From assembly GCF_029407905.1 (NCBI RefSeq), contig NC_073635.1:37191501-37255500 (forward strand): a stretch of DNA of 64,000 nucleotides, read 5' to 3'. The notes beneath the pieces are model-generated. The model did no database searches and was not told the origin of the DNA. It saw nothing but the letters and a program-made list of their open reading frames with translations. This DNA is from Bubalus kerabau. Lineage: Eukaryota; Chordata; Mammalia; Artiodactyla; Bovidae. Position numbers and translations under genes: made by a program. Positions 48,401-60,400 of this stretch are shown piece after piece (the stretch's first letter is position 1; each line of letters starts with the position of its first letter).

Positions 48401-51400
48401 ACTGTGACCCAAAGTGTGTGTGAGAGATCTTTGAACTCTGCCCCAGAAGCACGTGTGACTATATCCAAGCATGTGACAGAAAAAGTGAGCCCCTGGGTGT
48501 GAGCTCACACCTGGAGCCCCACCCCACCCCACCTTCTGGAGAAGCTGGGTGTCTGGGTATCTTCTCTCCATCTTCTTGATCGCAGGGCTTCTGGGCAAGC
48601 TCAGGGGATAAGAGCAGGGCAAGCCCTCCAGGACAAGCTGGGGGCCCTGTGGAACTTGCTGTGGCGTGAGAGGCTGGGGACAGCAGATACTATCCCCACG
48701 TGTGCTCAGGGTCTACCAGGCCCAGGATCGAGCCCCAGGCTGGCCTCCAGCTCAGCAGTGGGAGAAGGCAGGCTAGACCTAAAACTAGACTTCCCTTCCC
48801 AAGATGGGAGAGGAACCCCCAGGTAGAGAGGCTCAGGAGCCTTGGCTGTCGCCTCACAGGCAAAAAACACTCCACTGGGAAGCAGGTTCTGCTTCCAGCA
48901 GAACCTCCTCTGACGACATTGTTCCCAGCCTCCAGAGCTCCTTTGAGTAAGTGTGGGGACTCTTCCTGACCAGAGGCCGCCAGCGTGCTTTTGCTTTGTC
49001 TGGCTGCTCTGAGCAGCTGGGCCTGCCACTAAGGTCTCGGGAGATGCTGGAAGAGAGGGAATCCCCTGGAGGTTGTGTGTCTCTGAACCCGGGGTGCAGC
49101 ATTCTTGCCCTGACTCCTGCTGCTCCACCCTGCAGACAGGTGCAACCTTGCACGTGTCTCCCACAGAGAGAGGGTGTCAGGTATCAGGTGGGATTTGGGC
49201 CACCTGCTCATTTGTCATGTTTATAGAAGATGCAGATTCTCTCTCTAGCCCAAGCTCCTCAAGCTACAGAAAACTCGGAAGCAGAGGCACAGGAAGAATT
49301 GCAACCTTCCTATGAGCGTCTGCGTGTGATGCTGGGTGTCTGCACAGGATGCTGGTATTGTCCAGAGGTACGAAAGGTATTACCTGTGAGGAGCTGCCCT
49401 GTTTTTAGGCCGGAATTGAGCAGAGCTATTTTCATTTCATATCATTTCTTATTCAGTTTGAATATATATCATTTATTTTAAAATCTAGGTCTGTATTAAT
49501 TGTCCTGACTTTCTAACTGTCTCTACGCACTTGTCAGGCTTCCCCTTCCTGTTCAGGCCATGCGGCCAGTGGTCTTACTGGCTGCCCCGGCCTCCACAGT
49601 TTGGAGACTCTGGGACAGGCTAAGAGACTTTGGGCCTCTTCATCCTGAGGGTGCACTTTGATGGCAGTGGCAGGGGGTGAATTATTGGGCTGTTACTGAC
49701 CTGCAGTAGTGACCAGGGGGACAGACAGAGCAGTCACCCTCTTCCCGGAGGCCTGGCATGTCCTTGGGAGTGAAGGTCCCTGGTGGACATGGAGGTGGGG
49801 ACCACGTTCCTGGAGAAGGGAAGCAGCTGGTAAAGGTGGCCAGTGGATGGCCTGGGCCACGTCTGTGCCTTGGTCCTTCCCAGAAGGGTGGGCTCACAAA
49901 GGTGCCTCTGTCCCAGGCCCCCCACCCGTCAGTGCCTGCTGCCCTGAGGGCACCGAGTTTCTCAGGCGGCTTCTTCAGAGCTGATGGAGTGGTTACGGTG
50001 GTGCCCTCAGTCCCTCCCCCTGGGGTCACTGTCTCTTTACAAGAGGAACTCCCATGGAGGGTTTTCAAGGAGCCCTGGAGTGGTTTTGGGGGGAGGGGCT
50101 GTCTGGCTCTCTGGTGGCCTCCTTGCATGCATCAGAGTCCTTGGGCCTCCCCCTCTACCCTGCCTCAACCCCTCACCCCCCCAGGCCCTCTGCTCCGCAG
50201 GCTGTGGGGCAGCACTCCCGTGGCTGTTCCATCCTCCATGACGCAGCACCCCCAACCCCATCACAGCCTTGGCCTTTGTCCTGGCGGGCGCCCTCTGGCT
50301 TTGCTGGCCTCAGTGTTTCCTTGTGCATGTAGGCTGGGCTGGTAGATACTAGTGCACATGCCCTGAATGGAAATAAATTTCCTGACAGAGGAAAAGGTTT
50401 AGAGGGAGCAATTGGAGTGGCAGTAAGAAGCTGAAAGGTGCAGGTTTAGTTTGGGGGGACGTTAAGAGTAAGAGGATCAGCACCTCAGCAAGGGGGTGGG
50501 GGTCTGGGTGGTCCAGGAGAGCCATCTCCCCCCAAGGGGTGTGTGTGTGCAGTGTAGTGTATGTGCACTGTGTGTGTGGTATGTGTACACTATATGTGTA
50601 CTATGTGTGGTATGTGTGTACTATGTGTGTGTGTACTATATGTGTGCTGTGTGTGTGGGTACTGTGTGTACTGTATGTGTACTGTGTGTGGTATGTGTGT
50701 ACTATGTGTGTGTGTACTATATGTGTGCTGTGTATGTGTGTACTGTGTGTGGTATATGTGTACTATGTGTGTGTGTACTATATGTGTGCTGTGTGTGTGT
50801 GTACTGTGTGTGTACTGTATGTGTACTGTGTGTGTACGTGTGTGTGTTTACTGTGTGTATGGTGTTTGTGTGTGTACACTATATGTGTACTGTGTGTGTG
50901 TGCACTATGTGTGGTGTGTGTGTACTGTGTGTGTGTGTACTACATGTGTGCTGTGTGTGTGTATTGTGTGTGTGTGTGTGACTAGTTCGACATGCAATCA
51001 CGGGACAACAGGCCACGTTATTTGAATTTGGGATATCCTAAATATTCTGGGCTAGGAGGTTGGTCATTTAAAAGGGGTATAACTTTCACACCACAGGCAC
51101 AGGAAAGACAAATGTACACATCATTTGCAGATCAAACACTTGTAAACGTAACGTGCTTACCACCCTAAAATGGGCAGAATTTTCTTCCACGTTTGCCTAA
51201 GACATGACAAAGCTTATGGACTTTTGTGGACACCTGCCTGTGTGCTGGGCAGCATGTGTTTGTGTGCGCACATGTACTGTGTGTGCATGTTTGTGCATCT
51301 GTAGGTGTGTGTGTGGGCACCGTGAGAGTGTATGAGAATACATGTGTGTATGTACAGGTACTTGCATGTGGACATGCTGGTGCAAGTGTGGGCTCCTGCG

Positions 51401-54400
51401 CAGTGTGTTCTGGGCAAGCAAACCTGCAGTTGCCATGGCTCTGCCGTCTCGTCTGTCATGCCCCCAGAACCCTGACGTCACCGCAGGGCCCCTCTCCAGG
51501 CGGAGCTCAGGAGGCCACCCCAGACTGTCGCCCCAGACTAGCGCAGCTGATGATAGCAGTCTGCCACCGTCTGTGGTCCAGGTGCTCGCTGGGGCTCCCA
51601 GGGTGGGTGCAGGGAGGAGGTGGGCACGGAGCGTGGGTGAGTCAACAGAGGGAGGGAAGAGAAACAAGAGGGTAGGGAGAGAGTGAGGTGTGGGGTTGGG
51701 TGGAGGGAGGGCCAAGGCTGTGAGTGAGCTCTGCACATTGGCCTTCCTAGCGCGAGCTTGGTGCCCGACACATAGTAGGCCCTTTGTGGATTGTGAACGA
51801 ATGAATGAATGAAATGAAGGAAGGAAGTGGGTAAGATGGGGGAGTTACTGGGAAAGAAGAGAGCCCGGGAGGCATGGGAACTGGGGGCTGCTGGGCATAC
51901 CGGCTGGGCAGTAGGCGTGGGCTGGGCAGAGCTGGGGTGCTGTGGTTCCAGGATGCGGGCAGTAAAAGCCAGGTGGACACTGGAGGCAGGCGTCTGAGCC
52001 CAGGGAGGGTTGGTACTCTCCGGGACGGCACAGGGCAGGCCGAGCAGCCCCGGGTGGGCAGGAGTGGCCCTGGGCATTGGACAGAGAGCAGACCTCTGAG
52101 GGCCAGGCTGGGTGTGGTCAGGGGCCCTGGCTAGGGAAGGGCAGTGCCTTGTCTTTCCTTCTCTGTTTAGGCCTTGGTGCCTGGAGTGCAGGAGAACAGG
52201 AGGCTGGATGGGGTGGCTGGGGAGCAGAGTGGGGTCTGGGAGATGGAGCTGCAGCCTCACCTATGAGGCCCTGAGAGCTCCTGCCTGAGACTGGGCCTTG
52301 GGGGTGCCTGGGTCCCCTCCTTTTGTGCCCAGGGAGGTACCTGTGGGCAGAGCAGAGCAGTGGGACTAGGGGCCCTGGCGTCCAAGGGGCATTCAGAGCC
52401 AGTCGCACAGGAGCCGGGGGCAGAGCCAAGGCCCAGGCTCGGGCAGAAGGAGCCAGCTGGGCAGGGCTTGCAGCTCTCCTCAGAGACACCGCCTAGAGAG
52501 AGAGGTTTCCACACTGGAGAGTCGGCCCTGGACAGGCTCCCTGCCAAGCCCACTGTCGTCTGCCAGGCCAGCACCATGGTGTCAGTGAAAAGGCAAGGCC
52601 AGGGCCTCCCCCAGGGCACCGCTGGTATTCTGCAAGCAGAGTCTTGCATTGAGCAAGCCTGTCCTTGGTGTGTTGCCTGGACTCGTATCCACCCAGGGAG
52701 CCTCAAGGAGCTAGACTGACAGATGCTCCTGCTGTGCTGTGGGCATGGCCCTGCGGGGCTGAGTGGGAGTTGAAGAGGGAGGGTCCCATGGCTGGGGGGT
52801 GGGAGGCATGGGTCAGAGGCTCACCTGGGCTGCTCCTTGTCTTCCCCACGGGGCAGGGAACAGGATGCAGGGTCCCCTGTGGGCAGTAGTGGCCTCTAGG
52901 GCAAGGCCCGTTGAGGGGGAAGGCAGAGTTTCTCCAGGGAGTGGAGCTAGAGGCGCCCCCCTCACAATAGTAACCGGCTGAGCAAGGTCCTTGAGCAGAG
53001 AGATGTAGGCTTTTAGGGTAGCCAACGGCACTGCAAGCCCATGTCCCAGCCCTCCCCGATCCCTGCCTTCAGCCCCCAGCACTGGAGGCAGGAGAAGGTC
53101 AGGAATCAGGAATGACTTCCATACGGAGCCTGGGGTGGGGCAGCAGAGATGACAGATGGTGCTAAGCTTGGGTTTGTAAGGATTCCGCTCTCCACAGCTG
53201 CCATAGGTGGTGGGATGTTCTCAACCCCATTTTACAGGGGAGGAGACTGAGGCCCGTGAGGTCAAGTGACCCATCCAGGTCACTCCTGCACTGAGCACCT
53301 CACTGGGATGAGAACCCTTGCTCCCAGCCTTGAGGCCCCTCGGGGGAGGGAGGAAGCAACAGGGTCCAAGGGAGGAGGTGCAGGGGGCTGCACTGAAGCC
53401 AGCCCCTGACCTCCGCCATGGCCCTGCCAAGGCATGTCCTGAGGAGGCTGTGCGGGGCTGCTGGTACCTACCCTCAGGCTGCCCATTGCCCTCCCCAGGG
53501 CAGTACGTCCCTGCAGGGCAGGGCTGGCAGGCCCTGGAGGAGAGAGCACCTTCCCGTGGGTTCAGGGTCCCCTCTGGGCAGGGATGAGGAGAGGGCATCC
53601 CTGCTGGGCAGTAATGACCTGTGGAGAGGCCAGAGCAGGAAGCTCTCAGTGTCTGGCTCCAAGACTTCCCTCACTCCAGGCAGAGCACACAGCCAGAGGG
53701 CAGGGGTGGGTGTGTGACTTGCCCAGCGGGTGGAGGAGGCTGGCAGGCTTGGAATCCAGGGTATGGGAGTGCTGGTGGACGTCTGTCTGGGGTGTGCCTG
53801 TGTGCGTGTGTGCGTGCTTGTGTGCCCTTGTGTGTGTGCCTGTGTGCCCTTGTGTGTGTAGGTGTGCATGTATGTGCCCTTGTGTGTATGTGTGTGTGTG
53901 TGCCTGTGTGTGCGTGCCCTTGTATAGGTGTGCATGTATGTGCCCTTGTATGTGCGTGCCCGTGTGTGTGTGCTCTTGTGTGTGTAGGTGTGCATGTATG
54001 TCCCCTTGTGTGTATGTGTATATGTATGTGTGTGCCTGTGTGTGTATGGTGTGCGTGTGTGTGAATGTGTCCTTGTGTGTGCATGTGTGTATATGTGTGT
54101 GCCTGTGTGCATGTGCCCTTGTGTGTGTGAGTCTGTGTGGTGTGTGTGTGTGTGCACACAGAGGCAGCAGCACTGTCTCTGGGGTCATTACTTAGTGAGA
54201 CGTAGGAGACGTGTATGGTCAGGGGTGAGAGAGAAGCAGAGTGCTGTCTGGGAGAAAAACAGGTCATGTAAGCCCCCAGGTCTCTTCTGGAGAAATGGCC
54301 GCACCCACGACAGGCAGCCTGGCCACCCGGACACACCACAGTCTTCTCTGCGGTGCTTGCTGAGAGCAAGTCAGCTCCCCACCCCAGGCAGAATTCTCCT

Positions 54401-57400
54401 GGGCCATCTGGTCTCATTTTGCAGATGGCTGGCTGCCCCAGGTCAGCAGCACTTAGGTTAGCACAGGGACTGACCAGACATCTGCCTTCAGGCAGGCCTG
54501 AGCTCTCCCCTCTGTCATCTCTGGGGCCCCTCTAAGGGAACTGCCTTCTGGGCAGGAAGGCACAGCTGTGGGTGGGGCACTGGCACCCCGCCCTTAGCAT
54601 GGGTAGCCCCACTTCACACGTGGGCTGCTGGCTGCTGGGAGGGACTGTGGTCTTGCTGTTGACTGGAGAGTCCCAGGACGGAGCAAAGCTGAGGGAGATG
54701 GTGGTCCTGCCTGCACTGAACCCTCAGGGGTACCATCCACTGGGGTCATGCCCAACATCCCTCTGTCCCCAGAGGTGGGCCTGGGGGCATTTGTTACCCT
54801 TGGGGCAGGTGATGGGCTCCACGGTGGCAGCCTTCTGGCAGTAGGTGCCTCCCGGGCAGGGCAGGCAGGTGTCAGCACCAGGCAACGGGCTGAAGGTGCC
54901 AGGCTCGCAGGGCAGCTCGCTGTGGGCCCCCGCGGGGCAGCGGAAACCAGGGGGACATCTGTATCCATGGGCTCCGTCGGAGGGTGAGGGGACGACACTG
55001 CCCCCCAGGCAGATGTACCTGAGAAAATGGGGGACCATGGTGGACTTCCTCCAGGATGACCTTGGCATTCCGTCCAGGCCAGAGGTGGAGCTCACTGGTG
55101 GCCGTGGCCAGTCTCCCGCCCTTTGGATGACAAGGGGGATGCACCTGCCAGGAATCTCAGACACCTGTTGGCAAAGGGTGCTCGCCGACGGGATAAAAAC
55201 CAAGATCTGGCTCAGGCTGCAGAGGGTGTGAGGACACCAGAGCTCCTTGAACCCTGGGAGGTCGGTGCTGGGAGGGCCCGTGGGGTGTGTGCAGTTCAGT
55301 CCCTGAGGGATGGAACACTGGGGGCATAAGTTCCTGGGGCAGGTGGTTACCTTGACCTGGGCTCTTCAGAGGGGCTGGGAGAGACCATGGGAATTTAGGG
55401 TTAGTGTGTGAACTGGGGCCCCTGGAACACCTCGCTGGGCCCCTCTTCCCCACTCAGGACGCTGCTCACCCCGCATCACAGACCCCTGCATCCAGGATGT
55501 GGGACAGCCCTGGACGGCTGCAGTAGTGCCCGGGAGGGCACGGCTGGCACTGCTGCTCACTGGCCAGGCCTGGGGCCGCGGAGTAAAACCCCGGCGAGCA
55601 GGGGACTGGGAAGCCTGTTCCGCGGGGGCAGAAGAAGCCAGGGGGGCAGATGTCATTCCCAGAGAGGCCGGGAGCCTCCACCTGTGCATCCAGAGAGAGG
55701 AAAGGGTGTCAGGACCAGCTGTGGTCCCAGCTGTAGACTCCTCTGCTCCTGGGGGAGAAGCTGACAAGAGGCTGTAAGAGTCTCAAATCTCCCTGGTGAC
55801 AGGCGCTTTCCACCGTAATGGCTACGACCTTTGGGGAGCACGGAGGACGTCACAGCTTCGCTGCAAGGCCTCCCCTCTTCCCTTTCTGTCCCAGCCTGCT
55901 CTCTCCTCTGGCCTTCACATGGACTCAGTGACTTCCAGAAGGGGATGTCTCTGTTCTAAAGGGGCATGTGTGCCCAGGGTCATGAAGACAAGTCAGTAAC
56001 AAAAAGAGAATCAAAGCCAGTCAACCAAGCCCATCTGTCCATCTGTCTGCCCAACTGGGTCTGTACACCCACCCTCCAACAGCCTCTCCACTGCCCTGCT
56101 CTGCAGAATAATCCAACACAGTGACGGTTGCTTTGTTGCCACGTGGTCTTGAGAAAGCCCACTACCCCATGTGTTCTTCAGCTACTTCCTGCCTAAACGG
56201 GGTCACCCTGGGGCCTCCCTCAGGGCTGCTGTGAGGCCTGCTGTGTCAACGTGTGTGTAACGCATGGGTGCTGCCACCCAGCACATGTAAAGGCTCTGCA
56301 CATGTGACCTGCTGCTACTGCCATGTGTCTCAAACCAAAAAGATGCCATCTGCTAGAAAGTGAGTGATTGAAAGAAAAAGTTTCACTGACATTACGACTG
56401 CCAGATGGCAAGGATTATAAATGCTGCTGGTTTAGAGATGGTGAGTGGTGAAGAAGACAGATGTCTTAGAATCACTCAACTAAGCCGCAGGCCCCGAGCC
56501 AGGCCTGGGGACACTTGGTGGGGAGGGCCCAGCTTGCAGGTGTTTCAGTCCTGCAGGGAGAGCCTTCAGCTCAGCAGGAACTGGCTGGCTCTGTGGACCG
56601 ACATGCGCAGGTGCTACAGGTGGGCCACCCGTCTGGGGGCCAGGCCCCGTCAGGTACCTTGTGCTGGATGGGGGTGGGGGACACTGCGCCCCCTGAGCAG
56701 TAGTGGGTGGGGTGGCAGAGCCCTGATGGCCGAGACAGTCCTTCCGAGGAGCAGAACATACCTAGAAGGAGCAGACCCAAGGGCAGTGTCAGTGGGCCTC
56801 CCTCCTCCCGCTCTCTGCTCCAGCAGCCGCTGTACCCTCCTGGACTGTGCCCCCTGACCCTCTGACCCCCCGACCCCCGTCGTCCCTCCGATCCCCTGAC
56901 CCCCTGACTCTCCTGACCCCCCTGACTCTCCTTGACCCCCTGACCCCCACCTTTCCCCCAATCCCCTGACCCCCCGACCTCCCTTCCCCCCAATCCCCTA
57001 CACCCTGACTTCCCTTGACCCTCCTGACCCCCCTGAACCTCCTGACCCCCTGACCTGCCATAGACCTTCACAGGCACTCGGGAGGGAGGGCTGTCCTCTC
57101 TCTCCACAACATCAGGCCTCTGGCGGGAAGTTGGGATTTGTCTTGTTCTGAGCACTAGAGGTGGACATGGTGGGGCAAGGGGAGGCCCTGGGAACCCAGG
57201 GTGGGGGCTGCGGGCCCCTGGGGGATGGCGTGTCAAGTCCCATGGGTGGACCTGGACTTTTCAGGTGCTGCCCTGACAACGGCCAGGGGCCAGGCCCTTA
57301 CTCTCAGGAACTTCCTGCTGCCTTTTCTACTCTTCCTGTTCTCTCCCAGCCTCTTAGTCAGGCTTTCTGAGGGCTCCTGTCCAGAGTTCACCAACCTGCT

Positions 57401-60400
57401 GGGCACAACTCGCAGTCCAGCTCTGCAGCGGCCCCTTGCCTGGGCCCGAAGGTCCCTCTAGGGCATGGGTGGGCAGTGGCTGAGTGGGAGCCGGGGGGGC
57501 AGAAGTAACCCTGGACGCATGGTTTGGGGGCTCTGGCAGAGGGACCTGGGGGCAACAGAAGGGTCACTCTGAGACTGTGGGAGACCCACCCCCCCCGAGC
57601 AGCCTGGGTGGGAGACTTGGGACATGAATCTGCATGCAGGTCCTGAATCTGCCTTGACCCAGGCACAGCACTTTATTCTTAGTCTGATTTTGGGCATGTT
57701 GGCTGGCAGGGGCCCCTCGGTGGCTGATGGGCAGCCATGGTAGCAGGTGCATCATCAGAAAACCTTTGTGGCCCCTGAGACCTCAGTCTCTGAGACCCTG
57801 GCTGTCGAGCATAAAGCTCCCTTTGTCTAGGACATGGCATTGCCCACACTGGTCACATTGGGGCCACACTCTGGGTTTCCTCAGTGGCCTACAGATCCCC
57901 TGCTCAGGCCTCCCTGTAGCCGCCTGCGTTTAGAGATAAAGGCCACATCATAGCAAACACCCTCTCCCAGCAACACAAGAGATAACTGTACACATGGACA
58001 TCACCAGATGGTCAATACCAAAATCAGATTGATTATATTCTTTGCAGCCAAAGATGAAGACGCTCTATACAGTCAACAAAAACAAGCTACTGTGGCTCAG
58101 ATCTTGAACTCCTTATTGCTAAATTCAGACTTTTTGAATAAAGTAGGGAAAACCAAGAGACCATTCAGGTATGACCTAAATCAAATCCCTTATGATTATA
58201 CAGGGGAAGCGACAAATAGATTCAAGGGATTAGATCTGATAGACAACTCTGTCTATCAGATGAACTATGGACAGAGGTTTGTGACATCGTACAGGAGGCA
58301 GTGATCAAGACCATCCCCAAGAAAAAGAAATGCCAAAAGGCAAAATAAATGTCTGAGGAGGCCTTACAAATAGCTGAGAAAAGAAGAGAAGCTAAAGGCA
58401 AAGGAGAAAAGGAAAGATATACCCATTTGAATTCAGAGTTCCAAAGAATAGCAAGGAGAAATAAGAACGCCTTCCTCAGTGATCAATGCAAAGAAATAGA
58501 GGAAAATAACAGAATGGGAAAGACTGGGATCTCTTCAAGAAAGTTAGAGATACCAAGGGAACATTTCATGCAAAGATGGGTACAATAAAGGACAGAAATG
58601 ATATGGACCTAACAGAAGCAGAAGACATTAAAAGAGGTGGCAAGAATACACAGGCGAACTATACAAAAAAGATCTTCATGACCTAGATAACCATGATGGT
58701 GTGACCACTCACCTAGAGCCAGACATCCTGGAGTGTGAAGTGGGCCTTAGGAAGCATCACTATGAAGAAAGCTAGTGGAGGTGATGGAATTCCAGCTGAG
58801 CTATTTCAAATCCTAAAAGATGATGCTGTGTAAGTGCTGCACGCAATATGCCAGCAAATTTGGAAAACTCAGCAGTGGCCACAGGACTGGAAAAGGTCAG
58901 TTTTCATTCCAATCCCAAAGTAAGGTAATGCCAAAGAATGTTCAAACTGCCACACAATTATACTCATCTCACATGCCAGCAAAGTAATGCTCAAAATTCT
59001 CCAAGTGAGGCTCCAACAGTTTGTGAACTATGAACTTCCAGATGTTCAAGTTGGATTTAGAAAAGGCAGAGGAACCAGAGATCAAATTGCCAACATCCGC
59101 TGGATCATTGAAAAAGCAAGAGAGTTCCAGAAAAACATCTACCTCTGCTTTATTGACTATGCCAAAACCTTTGACTGTGTGGATCACAACAAACTGGAAA
59201 ATTCTTCAAAAGATGGTTGTACCAGACCACCTTACCTGCCTCCTGAGAAATCTGTATGCAGGTCAAGAAGCAACAGAACTAGACATGGAAAAATAGACTG
59301 GTTCCAAATTGGGAAAGGAGTATATCAAGATTGTATATTGTCACCCTGCTTATTTAACTTATTTGCAGAGTACATCATGAGAAATGCCAGGCTTTATGAA
59401 GTACAAGCTGGAATCAAGATTGCCAGGAGAAATTTCAATAACCTCAGATATGTAGATGATACCACCTTTATGACAGAAAGTGAAAAGGAACTAAAGAGTC
59501 TTTTGATGAAAGTGAAAGAGGAGAGTGAAAAAACTGGCTTAAAACTCAACATTCAAAAAACAAAGATCATGGCATCCAGTCTCATCACTTCATGGCAAAT
59601 AGATGGGGAAACAATGGAAACAGTGACAGACTTTATTTTCTTAGGCTTCAAAATCACTTCAGATGGTGACTGCAGTAATGAAATTAAAAGATGCTTGCTC
59701 CTTGGAAGAAAAGCTATCACCAACCTAGACAGCATATTAAAAAGCAGAGACATCACTTTGCCAACAAAGGTCCATCTAGTCAAAGCTATGTTTTTTCCAG
59801 TAGTCATGTATGGATGTCAGAGTTGGACCATAAAGAAAGCTGAGCACCAAAGAATTGATACTTTTGAACTGTGGTGTTGGAGAAGACTTTTGAGAGTCCC
59901 TTGGACTGTGAGGAGATCCAACCAGTCAATCCTAAAGGAAATCAGTCCTGAATATTCATTGGAAGGACTGATGCTGAAGCTGAAGCTCCAGGACTTTGGC
60001 CACTTGATTCAAAGAACTGACTCGTTGTAAATGACCCTGATGCTGGGAAAGATTGAAGGCAGGAGGAGAAGTGGACTACAGAGAATGAGATGGTAGATGG
60101 TATCACTGACTCGATGGACATGAGTTTGAGCAAACTCTGGGAGTTGGTGATGGACAGGGGAGCCAGGTGTGCTGCAGCCATGGGCTTGAAAGGAGTCAGA
60201 CACGACTGAGCGACTGAACTGAACTGAAGGCACATCCTGACCTCGGGTGTGTAGGTACATCCTGGGGAAACTGAGTGGGACCACAGTCCATGACACCTTA
60301 GGGTCCTAGATTTCAGACTGTCCTGTCCTGAGCCTTGTGCCTGCTGTTCTGGGCTGGGCCCTGGGCATCTTGGGGGCCCCCATGCAATAACCCATCCTGG

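Noticed and set aside
50496..51025. Long open frames of Cys/Val/Tyr repeats on the plus strand
   Set aside because: They are translations of the TG minisatellite, open in all frames because TG repeats rarely make stops.
53584..54417. Frames over 200 codons rich in His/Thr or Cys/Val
   Set aside because: Translations of the second TG minisatellite, not genes.
56571..57236. 221-codon minus-strand frame rich in Gly, Arg and Val
   Set aside because: Mostly the translation of the C-rich minisatellite in intron 5. Only its last part overlaps real exon 6.
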